A DNA stretch of 64,000 bases. Source: Candidatus Hydrogenedentota bacterium (lineage in GTDB: Bacteria > Hydrogenedentota > Hydrogenedentia > Hydrogenedentales > CAITNO01). Of the stretch, positions 37,330-45,888 are shown piece by piece. Under the pieces are notes generated by a model. That model saw only the letters and a program-made list of their open reading frames with translations, was not told where the DNA came from and made no database searches. Where the stretch lies: assembly GCA_012730045.1 (NCBI GenBank), contig JAAYBR010000111.1, positions 1 to 64,000 on the forward strand, in the 5' to 3' direction. The translations under genes and the position numbers were made by a program. Each line of letters opens with the position of its first letter. Within the stretch, counting starts at the first letter, position 1.

Positions 37330-38889
37330 TCAGTTTTCGGGGACGATGCGCAGCTCGGCCCAGACGGCCTGCTGGCCCGGCGTGCCGCCGTCCTGGGTGA
37401 CGCCGAAGTCGTTGTAACCCGGTGTGAGCGCGTCCACGGGGCATTCCCATTGCACCGCCCGGGCCGTGCCGGGGTATTTTTCGGGGGAGGGATGGTCCGC
37501 CGCCGGGGCGCAGGGCCGGCCGTTGAGCGTGGCGTTTATCACGGCGCTGTCCAGGCCGTCGCGTGCGGCGAGGCCCAGCAGGAGGACGGCCTTTCCCTTT
37601 TCCGGCGCGGGACCGATGTTCAGACGGATCGCGCCGCCCGCGGCGGTTTCCAGCGGAAGCTGCGCGCCGTTGGGAAAGCCGGCGGGAACGGTGTCGCGGA
37701 AGGCGGCGACATGGCGCCTCGGCAGCCTCGTGACGGCGTCCCGGTCCATCCCCTTTTCCAGGAGGATGCGGTAGTCGCTCCCCGACACCGGGATCGTCTC
37801 CGAATCCATGAAGTTGAAGAGGTAAATCTGGTCCGCGCCCCGGTGGAAGCACGCGGCGGCGAAGCCCCGGACCGATTCGAGGTCGTTGGCCAGCGCGCCG
37901 CCGCCGGGCCACGCGCGGATGTTGAACTCCAGCCCGGGGGCCAGCACGACATTTTCCGCCGCGCCGCCCATCTGCGCGCGCCACGCCTCGACGGGGATGT
38001 CAAAGTCCGAGGTTGTCCAGAAGGGGCAGGGCACGAGCATGTCTATGAGCCCCTCTTTCGCCCAGCGCACGCCGTCCATGCCGAGGCCGCGCGCCGCGTC
38101 GGGGTCGGCCGGCACGCGCGCGCCGAGCCTTACGGGGTGGCCCCTCCTGGCGGAGGCTTCCGCGGTGAGCGCGCGCGCCTCGCGCAGGAACGCGCAGAGC
38201 AGTTCGGCGCCTTCGGCCTCCCTGCCCGGCGCGAAATGCCAGCCAAAACGCATCCAGTCCAGTTCCAGCCCGTCGGGGTCGTAGCGTTCCAGCAGTTCGC
38301 GGACAAAGGCCAGGGCGTGTTCCCGGACCTCCGGCCGTCCGTAGTCCAGCGCCCGGTCCGTCCAGCCGGCCCCGCCGGGCACGCGCCGGAACTCCGGGTG
38401 TCCCACCCAGAAACTGCTGTGCATGAAATTGTCGGGCTCGTCCACACAGTGCACGTCGTTCATGCGCATGGACAGCCAGGGCGTGATTCCCTTTTCGCGC
38501 GCCCGCGCGATCCACACGGCGTAGGGGTCCAGGCCGCGCTCGTGGAGCAGCCGGGCGTTGGCGGGCCACCGGCCCCCCGGTTCGTCCGCGCCGGGCATCG
38601 TCTGCGTGCCCTCGTCCCAGATGGCGTCGCGGGTGGCGCTGCGGAAACTTGCCCGCATCGCGTTTGGATTGAGAAACAGGTGGGTGACCCTCGTCCCCGC
38701 ATACTGGTCCACGAACGCATTCAGCCCCTCCACAGTCATCTGTTCCGGGGGACGGGTGCCGAAGAAATGGCTGTTGTCCTCGTTGATGACCAGCCCCGGA
38801 GCGGGCGTTTCGGCCGCAACGGGGCGGGGCGCGGCGCAAAGAAGAACGGTCAGGGAAAGGAACACGGCAACGGCGGTTTGCGGACGCAT
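37330..38889 (-). CDS. Secreted glycoside-hydrolase-like TIM-barrel protein
   Basis: 519 residues from ATG 38887-38889 with AAGGAGG upstream and a signal peptide ending near AAA. The barrel contains INEDNSHFFGT, LNPNAMRASF, WLSMRMNDVHC, DGLELDWMRFGWHF (a typical strand carrying acidic catalytic candidates) and FNFMDSETIP. The C-terminal ~100 residues form a beta domain with LTPGYNDFGV. The layout resembles GHL10-like hydrolases, but I cannot name the family. It converges with the CBM9-like gene and diverges from the GH43 gene. Confidence 0.7.
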   Translation of the reverse strand: MRPQTAVAVFLSLTVLLCAAPRPVAAETPAPGLVINEDNSHFFGTRPPEQMTVEGLNAFVDQYAGTRVTHLFLNPNAMRASFRSATRDAIWDEGTQTMPGADEPGGRWPANARLLHERGLDPYAVWIARAREKGITPWLSMRMNDVHCVDEPDNFMHSSFWVGHPEFRRVPGGAGWTDRALDYGRPEVREHALAFVRELLERYDPDGLELDWMRFGWHFAPGREAEGAELLCAFLREARALTAEASARRGHPVRLGARVPADPDAARGLGMDGVRWAKEGLIDMLVPCPFWTTSDFDIPVEAWRAQMGGAAENVVLAPGLEFNIRAWPGGGALANDLESVRGFAAACFHRGADQIYLFNFMDSETIPVSGSDYRILLEKGMDRDAVTRLPRRHVAAFRDTVPAGFPNGAQLPLETAAGGAIRLNIGPAPEKGKAVLLLGLAARDGLDSAVINATLNGRPCAPAADHPSPEKYPGTARAVQWECPVDALTPGYNDFGVTQDGGTPGQQAVWAELRIVPEN

Positions 38890-39088
38890 GATGACGCCTC
38901 CTTGGGGTGTGCTCTGGGGCCATGGTAGCAGGAAAGCCCCGCGCGAAGCTGTCTGCAATGATTTCCTCCCCCGCCCCGCCGGGACTTGTTTGTTATGATT
39001 GCGGGGAAGTCCCGCATGTGACGCCGCGCCCCCCCGGGGAAACCGTTTCTCCGGCGGCGCGGTCCCGCGGGGAAGAAGGAGACATGCC

Positions 39089-40030
39089 ATGTGGACAGCC
39101 CTGGCCGTGATGCTGGCGGTGCACGTCGCCGGAGAGACTCCCCTGAAGTCGCTGGAGGACATCCGGATCCGGGACCCGTTTGTGCTGCCGGTGCCGGAGA
39201 CGGGGTGGTATTACCTGTATGGCACGGGGCGGCCCCTGGGCGAGACGGGCTTTGACGCGTACCGAAGCCGGGACCTGAAACAGTGGGAGGGGCCGTTTGC
39301 GGTGTTCCGCCCGCCCGCCGGGTTCTGGGGGGTGAAGGATTTCTGGGCGCCGGAGGTGCACCGGTACCGGGGGAAGTACTACATGTTTGCCACGTTCCTG
39401 CCGAAGGAGCCGGAGCAGCGGGGCACGGGCATCCTGGTGGCGGACACGCCGGAGGGGCCGTTTGTCCCGCATTCCGACGGCCCGGCCACGCCGCGGGAGG
39501 TGCGCGCGCTGGACGGCACGCTGTTCATTGACCCTGACGGCAAGCCGTGGATGGTGTTCTGCCACGAGTGGGAGCAGATCGTGGACGGGGCCATCTGCGC
39601 GATGCGCCTGTCGGAGGATTTGAAGCGGGGCGAGGGCGCGCCGGTGACGCTGTTCCACGCGTCGCAGGCGGCCTGGGTCGTGCAGATGGGCTTCGGTGCC
39701 GGCGAGGGAAAGATCACCGACGGGCCGTGGGTCTGGCGCGAGCCGGACGGGTCGCTGGTGACGCTATGGTCGTCCTTCGGTCCCGGGAAGCAGTACGTGA
39801 CCTCCACCGCGCGCAGCGCCTCAGGGAGCATCACGGGGCCGTGGGTGCCCGCCGCCGAGCCCTTTTTTCTGGAGGACGGCGGCCACGGCATGTTCTTCGA
39901 GACCTTCGACGGGAAGCGCCTGCTGTCCCTCCACCAGCCCAACCGCAAACCGAACGAGCGGGCGAAGTTCTTCACCCTTGAGACCGGCGGCGGGACAGTC
40001 CGCGTGACGGGGCGCCACGAGGCCCCGTGA
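39089..40030 (+). CDS. GH43-like five-bladed propeller glycosidase
   Basis: 313 residues with a short hydrophobic N-terminus. The catalytic triad of clan GH-F is in place: D29 (IRIRDPFV), D142 (RALDGTLFID) and E160 (VFCHEWEQI). Blade motifs include FWAPEVHRYRGKYYMFAT and TDGPWVWREPDGSL. Family members are arabinofuranosidases or xylosidases; substrate not determinable. AAGGAG eight bases before ATG 39089 fixes the start. Likely exported. Confidence 0.85.
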   Translation: MWTALAVMLAVHVAGETPLKSLEDIRIRDPFVLPVPETGWYYLYGTGRPLGETGFDAYRSRDLKQWEGPFAVFRPPAGFWGVKDFWAPEVHRYRGKYYMFATFLPKEPEQRGTGILVADTPEGPFVPHSDGPATPREVRALDGTLFIDPDGKPWMVFCHEWEQIVDGAICAMRLSEDLKRGEGAPVTLFHASQAAWVVQMGFGAGEGKITDGPWVWREPDGSLVTLWSSFGPGKQYVTSTARSASGSITGPWVPAAEPFFLEDGGHGMFFETFDGKRLLSLHQPNRKPNERAKFFTLETGGGTVRVTGRHEAP

Positions 40031-40063
40031 TGCCGGCCCGCTGACGGCGTCCGCCGCCCGGGG

Positions 40064-42952
40064 TCAGGAAAGGGCGTCCTCTTCCAGCTCCCCCGTGCCG
40101 ATCAGCTCCAGGATGCGCCCGAAATCGAAGTTGGTCGCCAGTTCCCGGAGCTGGCGGCCCAGTTCGGCGTCGAATTCCTCCACCTCTCCGACGGCGGCGG
40201 AGAGTTCCTTCATGTTCCCGGACTCCATCGCGCGCCGCACCCCCCAGATCATGTTCTCGGGAACATCCGCAAAGGCCTTCCCCTGCTGCGCTGACGGGGT
40301 GGCCGCAACCTCCTTCTTCTCCTCCTCCTCCTCGGAGTAGATGTATTCGACCTCGAGCAGCCGTCCGAGCAGGTCAAACAGCTTTTCCGGCTGGAAGGGC
40401 TTGGTGAGGAACCCCGAGGCCCCCGCGGCCATCACCCGGCCCCGCTGGTCCTCAAAGGCGCTCGCCGTGATCCCGATGACGGGCACTGCTTTCCCGCCGT
40501 CGTGTTCCCGGATGCGGCGGATGGCCTCATAGCCGTCCATCACCGGCATCCGCATGTCCATGAGCACGGCATCCGGCCGCTCCTGCTCGAACAGGGCGAC
40601 GCCCTCCGCCCCCTCATGCGCCTCGAACACCTCGAAGCCCGTCGCGGTCAGGAGGCCGCGGAGAAACAGCAGGTTGTCCTCGTTGTCGTCCACGCTCAGG
40701 ATGCGCTTCGGCGCGGTGCCGTCGGCGAGCCGGAGCACCCGCCCCTTCCGATCGGGCGCGGGGCATTCCTCCGCCGACACGGGCCGCAGGGGCAGTTCGA
40801 AGCGGAAACAGGTTCCCGACTCCTCCCCGTCCGACACCGCCAGCTCGCCTCCGAGAATCTGCACCAGCCGGTGGCTGATGGCCAGCCCCAGGCCAGTCCC
40901 GCCGTACAGGCGTCCCGCGTCCCCCTGTTCAAACTCATGGAACAGCCGGGTGCGGTCCTCCGACGAAAGGCCCGGCCCCGTGTCCTCCACCTCGAAGGCC
41001 AGGCGCACCCGCCCGTCCTTGTCCGGTTTTTTGGTTTTACCCGACGCGTTGCTGACCCGGATGGTCACCCCGCCGGTCTGGGTGAACTTGACGGCGTTGC
41101 CCACAAGGTTCATCAGAACCTGCCGCAGCCGGTTCTCGTCGCCCTCCACATGGTCCGGCACCCCGTTCCCGCTGTTGATGACCAGCCACAGCCCCTTGGC
41201 CGAGGCGCGGGAAAGGAAGGCGGCCCCCACGTCCCTGATCACGTGATTCAGGGAGAAGGGGGTCTCCTCGGGCATCACATAGCCCGAGTCTATCTTCGAC
41301 AGGTCCAGGATGTCGTTCACCAGCGCCAGCAGGTGCTCGCCCGAGCGCTGCAGGGTCTGGAGAATGTCCGCCTGCCGCGCCGTGAGCTCCGCGTCCCGCT
41401 GCAGAATGTAGGTGAAGCCGATGATCGCGTTCAGGGGGGTGCGGATTTCGTGGCTCATGTTGGCCAGGAACAGGCTCTTGGTCCGGGCGCGCTCCTCCGC
41501 CGCCGCCTGGGCGACGCGCGACTCCTCCACCTGCCTTCGGTCGCTCACGTCCTCGACCAGCACCACCACCGACGACACCTTTCCCCGGCGGGCGAAGTTC
41601 GGGATGGCGTTGACACGGACCAGGCGCCTCCCCTGGGCGGTCTCGACCTCCGACTCCCAGGTCTGGGGGACGCCGTCCTCCAGCACCACGGGAATCCGGC
41701 ATTCCTTGCACGGCTCCTCGCACGGGGGGATGCGCATCACCTGGTGGCACAGGGCCTTTGCGGCGTCCTTCGCCGCGGGGAACCATTCGCGCAGGGTGGC
41801 GTTGGTGGTCAGCACCTCCATGTGCGCCCCCAGCCGGGCCACGGCCATGGGCAGCGACTCTGTCAGGGTCCGGTATTCCCGCTCGCTGCGGCGCAGGGCC
41901 TCGGTCATGTCCAGCGCCAGGCTCTCCGCCTTCTCGCGCACCTTCTGTTCCTGCATGAACAGCAGCACCGTCAGCACGGCGACGAAGACGCCGCACACCA
42001 GGATCGCGAGGGGGGTCACGCGGTCCACCCGGCCCTCGAAACGGTCGGTGGTGGCGAAGGAGAAGGCCCAGGGGCGCCCGTACACATCCACGGTGCGCGA
42101 TTCCGAAAACATCGCGTCGGGGCGCTGCACATCCCCCCGGCTCGCGTAGATCAGGTTCGACGGCGTCTCGACCCCGTTGTCATAGACCTCGTAGCCCGAC
42201 ATTCCCGCCTCGCCCATGTCCCCCCGCACCGCCAAGCCCTCAACACTCATGATCGCCAAGACATAGCCCATGGCCGCGGCAACCCGCTCCTCGGGCGTGT
42301 CCGTCGGGCGCCCTGAGGCGTAGACCGGGGTAACCATCACCGCCCCCTTGGTGCGGGGTGGCATTTCCAGCGTCATCAGCGCCGAGATGCGGGTTTCGCC
42401 GCTTTCGCGCGCGGCGTCCAGACACCGCCGCCGCTCCTCCTGAAACCGGACATCGCAGCCCAGCAGCCCCGCCTGCACCTCCGCCGGCTCCGCAAGCGTC
42501 ACCGGCGCATACTCGTTCCGGTCCCCCTCGGGAAACAGGGCATACTCCGCCAGCCCCCCCTCGCGCATCCCCGCCACAAAGGCGTCCCGCCCCTCCAGTC
42601 CAACCACGGGGCAATAGGCTATCGCCTTGATCCAGGGATACGCCTCCCGCACGCGGCGGGAGGCCCAGTACTCCCCCCACTTCCCCCCGTCCACCTGCCC
42701 GTCCAGCGTGAACACCAGCCCCGCGAAGGCCTTGGACAGCAGGGCGCAGTGGTCCATCCGCGCGGTCACATCCCCCACCAGGGCACTGTTGTACTCCTGA
42801 AAACGGGCCTCCTCCATCACCCTTTGGTTCTGCGTCCAGGCACGCCATCCCCAGAAAAACGCCCCCGCCACCGCCAGAATGACCAGGTAGGGAACGGCCT
42901 CCCGGGCATACGTCCAGAGCAGGGAAAGCGGCATGACACGGAGACGTCTCAT
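40064..42952 (-). CDS. CHASE-domain hybrid sensor histidine kinase
   Basis: 962 residues. TM1 at ~17-35, a periplasmic CHASE-like sensor at ~50-300 (REAYPWIKAIAYCPVV, PVYASGRP), TM2 at ~312-335, then a PAS domain with a Cys-rich segment (CHQVMRIPPCEEPCKECR). HisKA has phosphorylatable H501 in MSHEIRTPLNA, and the HATPase has GTGLGLAIS. A REC domain has D799 (VLMDMRMP) and K in FLTKPF. A C-terminal helical tail of ~90 residues has no HPT histidine that I can recognise. It probably passes an extracytoplasmic signal to an unlinked regulator; no response-regulator gene is adjacent. Confidence 0.92.
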   Translation of the reverse strand: MRRLRVMPLSLLWTYAREAVPYLVILAVAGAFFWGWRAWTQNQRVMEEARFQEYNSALVGDVTARMDHCALLSKAFAGLVFTLDGQVDGGKWGEYWASRRVREAYPWIKAIAYCPVVGLEGRDAFVAGMREGGLAEYALFPEGDRNEYAPVTLAEPAEVQAGLLGCDVRFQEERRRCLDAARESGETRISALMTLEMPPRTKGAVMVTPVYASGRPTDTPEERVAAAMGYVLAIMSVEGLAVRGDMGEAGMSGYEVYDNGVETPSNLIYASRGDVQRPDAMFSESRTVDVYGRPWAFSFATTDRFEGRVDRVTPLAILVCGVFVAVLTVLLFMQEQKVREKAESLALDMTEALRRSEREYRTLTESLPMAVARLGAHMEVLTTNATLREWFPAAKDAAKALCHQVMRIPPCEEPCKECRIPVVLEDGVPQTWESEVETAQGRRLVRVNAIPNFARRGKVSSVVVLVEDVSDRRQVEESRVAQAAAEERARTKSLFLANMSHEIRTPLNAIIGFTYILQRDAELTARQADILQTLQRSGEHLLALVNDILDLSKIDSGYVMPEETPFSLNHVIRDVGAAFLSRASAKGLWLVINSGNGVPDHVEGDENRLRQVLMNLVGNAVKFTQTGGVTIRVSNASGKTKKPDKDGRVRLAFEVEDTGPGLSSEDRTRLFHEFEQGDAGRLYGGTGLGLAISHRLVQILGGELAVSDGEESGTCFRFELPLRPVSAEECPAPDRKGRVLRLADGTAPKRILSVDDNEDNLLFLRGLLTATGFEVFEAHEGAEGVALFEQERPDAVLMDMRMPVMDGYEAIRRIREHDGGKAVPVIGITASAFEDQRGRVMAAGASGFLTKPFQPEKLFDLLGRLLEVEYIYSEEEEEKKEVAATPSAQQGKAFADVPENMIWGVRRAMESGNMKELSAAVGEVEEFDAELGRQLRELATNFDFGRILELIGTGELEEDALS

Positions 42953-43396
42953 CGCACTCTTTCAGCGCGCGCTGCACGGTCTGGTCCGCCCCCGGACATT
43001 GCGTGCCGCGCAGCCCGCCAGGTCATATCACTGCGGTTTCTCCCGAACGCCGTCCAACAGCCGGCACAGGAGGAAAAGCCCCCGCAGCCACTCCGCACCC
43101 TCCCCCGCAGTCCTCCTTTACTTGACAACTCCGATCCCGAAAGCCAAGCGCCACGATCACATCCCTTTCTCATGCCCCCCAAGCGGGGGAGATGACCCGC
43201 TTTCGGACAGGCTTCATCGCGTACCGTCCCCATTTTTGCATATCAACGCCCGGTTGTCAATATAAAACCGGATGCCCGGGTGTCCCCAGCCCCGGCGGAC
43301 ACCTTCCCCGCTTGCGCTCCGGGAGCTCCCTGTGCGAGAGTGGCCGGGGGAAATGGCGGGGGGGGGAGTGCCTGTTTCACGAAAGAGGGTGGACCC
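42953..43396. other. 444-base divergent intergenic region between kinase and cinA
   Basis: No gene is supported. It carries a candidate kinase promoter at 43232-43260 and a short AT-rich island (43230-43270) in otherwise GC-rich sequence. A small CCCCC/GGGGG hairpin lies near 43180. Confidence 0.5.
43232..43260 (-). promoter_or_regulatory. Candidate promoter of the hybrid kinase
   Basis: Minus strand: a perfect TTGACA, 17 bases, then AAAAAT. The -35 is consensus but the -10 is poor and the leader would be ~280 bases. Confidence 0.35.
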
Positions 43397-44623
43397 ATGC
43401 GCGCTGAACTGGTCATGATTGGAACGGAGCTCCTTCTGGGGCAGATTGTGGACACGAACGCGGCCTTCATGGCGAAGGCCCTCGCCGAGCATGGCATCAA
43501 CGTGTACTACAAGACGACAGTGGGGGACAACCCGGAGCGGATCGCCTCGGCGCTGACCATTGCGCTGTCGCGGGCCGATGTGGTCCTGTGCAGCGGGGGG
43601 CTCGGGCCGACGGAAGACGACATCACCAGGGAGTGCGTGGCCGGCGTGCTGGGACGCCCGCTGGAGTACCACCCGGAGATATATGCGGCCATTGAGGCCC
43701 GGTTCGCCCACATGGGCCGGAAGATCACGGAAAACAACAAGCGCCAGGCCATGGTGCCGCGGGGGGGGGATCCGGTGGAAAACCCCCACGGCACGGCCCC
43801 CGGCCTGTATGTGGACGACCCGAGGGGCGTCATTGTCTGCATGCCGGGCGTGCCCAGCGAGCTTAAACTCATGCTGACGGAGCGGGTCATCCCCCGGCTG
43901 TGCTCCCGGTTCGGCATCACCGGCACCCTGCGCTACCGGGTGCTAAGGGTCTGCGGCATGGGCGAGTCGCGCGTGGACGCCCTGATGGGCGACCTCATCC
44001 TCTCGGGCACCAACCCCACCGTGGGGCTGCTGGCCGCCGTGGACGGGGTGACGATCCGCATCGCCGCCCGCGCGGAATCGCCGGAGGCGGCGGACGCCCT
44101 GATCGCCCCCGTGGCCGCAGAGGCCGCGGCGCGGCTGGGGGGGATCGCCTTTGAGGACCGGGGGCGCCCCGTCGAGGGCGAAGTGGGCGTCCTGCTCGCG
44201 GAGCGGGAATGGACCGTGGCCGTGGCCGACGCCGCCACGGGGGGGGCGGTTTCCCAGCGGCTCACGGCGGCCGGAGCCGCGTGTTTCGCCGGCGGGGTGG
44301 TCCTCCCGCAGGACCGGGCGGTGGCCTGGGCAGGCCGTCCAGCCCTGTCCGATCCCCCGCCCGCCGCGTCCGGAGATGACCCGCTGGCCCAAACGGCGGT
44401 TGAAATGGCCGGCAGGCTTCTGATAGATTACCGGACTGCCTGCGCCTTGTCCGTGGTGGCGGACCCGGTGGAGAAGAGAACCGCCGGGGCCATCCGCACC
44501 CCGCAGGGCTGGAGGCTGTTTGAGTTGGGCCATTACGGGGGCGGCGCGTCGGGGCAGACGCGTCAGGCCGTAATTGCCTGGGAAAACTTCCGGCGGTTCC
44601 TTGTGGGACTGGCCGCCGAGTGA
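43397..44623 (+). CDS. cinA: CinA-family protein with degenerate C-terminal deamidase domain
   Basis: 408 residues. The N-terminal molybdopterin-binding-like (COG1058) domain is well conserved: AELVMIGTELLLGQIVDTN, SGGLGPTEDD, NPHGTAPGL, MPGVPSELKLM. The C-terminal CinA (NMN amidohydrolase) domain is eroded: the usual ESCTGG is DAATGG at 278-283, with Ser replaced by Ala279, and the following YS...K region reads LPQDRAVAW. The ADP-ribose pyrophosphatase half may work, whereas NMN deamidation looks lost. AGAGGGTGG precedes ATG 43397. Confidence 0.9.
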   Translation: MRAELVMIGTELLLGQIVDTNAAFMAKALAEHGINVYYKTTVGDNPERIASALTIALSRADVVLCSGGLGPTEDDITRECVAGVLGRPLEYHPEIYAAIEARFAHMGRKITENNKRQAMVPRGGDPVENPHGTAPGLYVDDPRGVIVCMPGVPSELKLMLTERVIPRLCSRFGITGTLRYRVLRVCGMGESRVDALMGDLILSGTNPTVGLLAAVDGVTIRIAARAESPEAADALIAPVAAEAAARLGGIAFEDRGRPVEGEVGVLLAEREWTVAVADAATGGAVSQRLTAAGAACFAGGVVLPQDRAVAWAGRPALSDPPPAASGDDPLAQTAVEMAGRLLIDYRTACALSVVADPVEKRTAGAIRTPQGWRLFELGHYGGGASGQTRQAVIAWENFRRFLVGLAAE

Positions 44624-44882
44624 ATCTCTTGGGCTGAAACGACGCACCCTGTGAAAGGAGTGTCGGGCGGGAACCTTAGGCAACCCGCACTGTATAGACA
44701 GGTCAAACGCCGGACGGTTGTTTCTTGACAGCGCCGACAAAAGGCGCAGTTTCCGCTGTTCATATGAAACAGCACGGAACAACTCTTGGGGATTCCACGG
44801 GAGCCCCAGGGCCGGGGTGGCACCGGGCACGGGCCCGAAGCCCCCTGAACAGGCCGGCGCAACACAAGGATGACCGGAATTT

Positions 44883-45257
44883 ATGTTTGAGATCATGGCC
44901 TTGGTGCTGCTTTCCCAGCAACCCTTTGTTCCGGTGACGGAAGGGGTGGCATCGTTTTACACGACAAAGGAGAGCACCTCCCTCACCGCCTCGGGCGAGC
45001 GTCTGCACGACGACATTTACTCGTGCGCCATGCTGGAGGGCACCTTTGGCGACTATTACCTCGTGGTGGCGGACAACGGGCGCTCCGTGGTCTGCAAACT
45101 GAATGACCGCGGACCCTATGTGCCGGGACGGGTCATTGACCTGTCCAAGGCGGCCATGCGCGAATTGCACACCTCCAAAGGCCTGATCCATGTGAAGGTG
45201 TTCTGGCTGGGTTCGGACCCGCCCGCGCGGCGCGGTCCCCCCGCAAAGGGGCGCTGA
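44883..45257 (+). CDS. RlpA-like double-psi beta-barrel protein
   Basis: 124 residues with a short, weakly hydrophobic N-terminus that may be a signal. The barrel is recognisable from GVASFYTTKES, LTASGERL, NGRSVVCKLNDRGPYVPGRVIDLS and KAAMRELH. The usual HRTLPFGT stretch is replaced (SCAMLEGTFGDYYLVV), so it is a divergent member. RlpA proteins bind or cleave denuded glycan strands at the septum. No SPOR domain is present. The ribosome site is weak and the preceding 260 bases contain no clear promoter. Confidence 0.75.
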   Translation: MFEIMALVLLSQQPFVPVTEGVASFYTTKESTSLTASGERLHDDIYSCAMLEGTFGDYYLVVADNGRSVVCKLNDRGPYVPGRVIDLSKAAMRELHTSKGLIHVKVFWLGSDPPARRGPPAKGR

Positions 45258-45321
45258 GACGCCGCAACCACGCACCGGGGGGCCGGGAGGGGCGCTTCGG
45301 ATTGCCGTTTTTTCGCGCGGT

Positions 45322-45351
45322 TTGACACCCGCCCCGCCACTCTCCTACAAT
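45322..45351 (+). promoter_or_regulatory. Near-consensus sigma-70 promoter of the DUF494/Smg gene
   Basis: TTGACA (45322-45327), an 18-base spacer and TACAAT (45346-45351). The start would be near 45358, just before a GGGGGC-caa-GCCCCC hairpin followed by TTTT (45361-45379) in the leader. Confidence 0.75.
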
Positions 45352-45392
45352 GTCTTTGGAGGGGGCCAAGCCCCCTTTTCACGGAGACAGGA

Positions 45393-45854
45393 ATGAAATC
45401 GTCCCTTCTTGAAGTCATAGACATGGTCCTGGAGCGGCTGGAAGGCGCCGTGCAGACCGCCGAAAACGAGTCGTCCATTCGGGTCTGGCTGGCGGGGCAG
45501 GGGTACAGCCGGCGGGACATTGACGCAGCCATGCGGATCGTGTTTCCCCAGGGTGGGGAGGCTGCGGCCCCCCGCGGCATCTCCACCGCGGCCCCCATGC
45601 GCCAGCTCGCCCAGTACGAGTTCTCGCGCATCACCCCGGAGGCGCGCAGCGCCCTGGCCCGCCTGGACATGCATGGCCTGGTCGAACCCCGCGAGCGGGA
45701 GTTCCTGATCGAGCGCCTGATGCAGATGGAGGGCGACATAGACCTGGACACGCTGGATTTTGTGCTGAGCACGGTCTTCTGCACCACGCGGAACGCCGAG
45801 TCGCAGAGCACCCTGCTGAGCACCATGGAGGGCTACGGCCCCACCATGCACTGA
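45393..45854 (+). CDS. DUF494/Smg-like protein
   Basis: 153 residues. The pattern is that of DUF494/Smg: an N-terminal helical segment (LLEVIDMVLERLEGAV), SIRVWLAGQGYSRRDIDAAM, then RITPEARSALARLDMHGLVEPREREFLIERLMQMEGDIDLDTLDFVLSTVF. The family is small, cytoplasmic and of unknown function; in proteobacteria smg sits near dprA and def, but here the neighbours differ. GGAGACAGGA precedes the ATG, and a strong promoter lies upstream. Confidence 0.8.
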   Translation: MKSSLLEVIDMVLERLEGAVQTAENESSIRVWLAGQGYSRRDIDAAMRIVFPQGGEAAAPRGISTAAPMRQLAQYEFSRITPEARSALARLDMHGLVEPREREFLIERLMQMEGDIDLDTLDFVLSTVFCTTRNAESQSTLLSTMEGYGPTMH

Positions 45855-45888
45855 CGTCCCTGCGGCTTCCCCGCCGCCGCGCCGGCCC

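Noticed and set aside
44725-44760. TTGACA upstream of the RlpA-like gene as a promoter
   Set aside because: No acceptable -10 box occurs at 16-19 bases; only a GCGCC/GGCGC hairpin follows.
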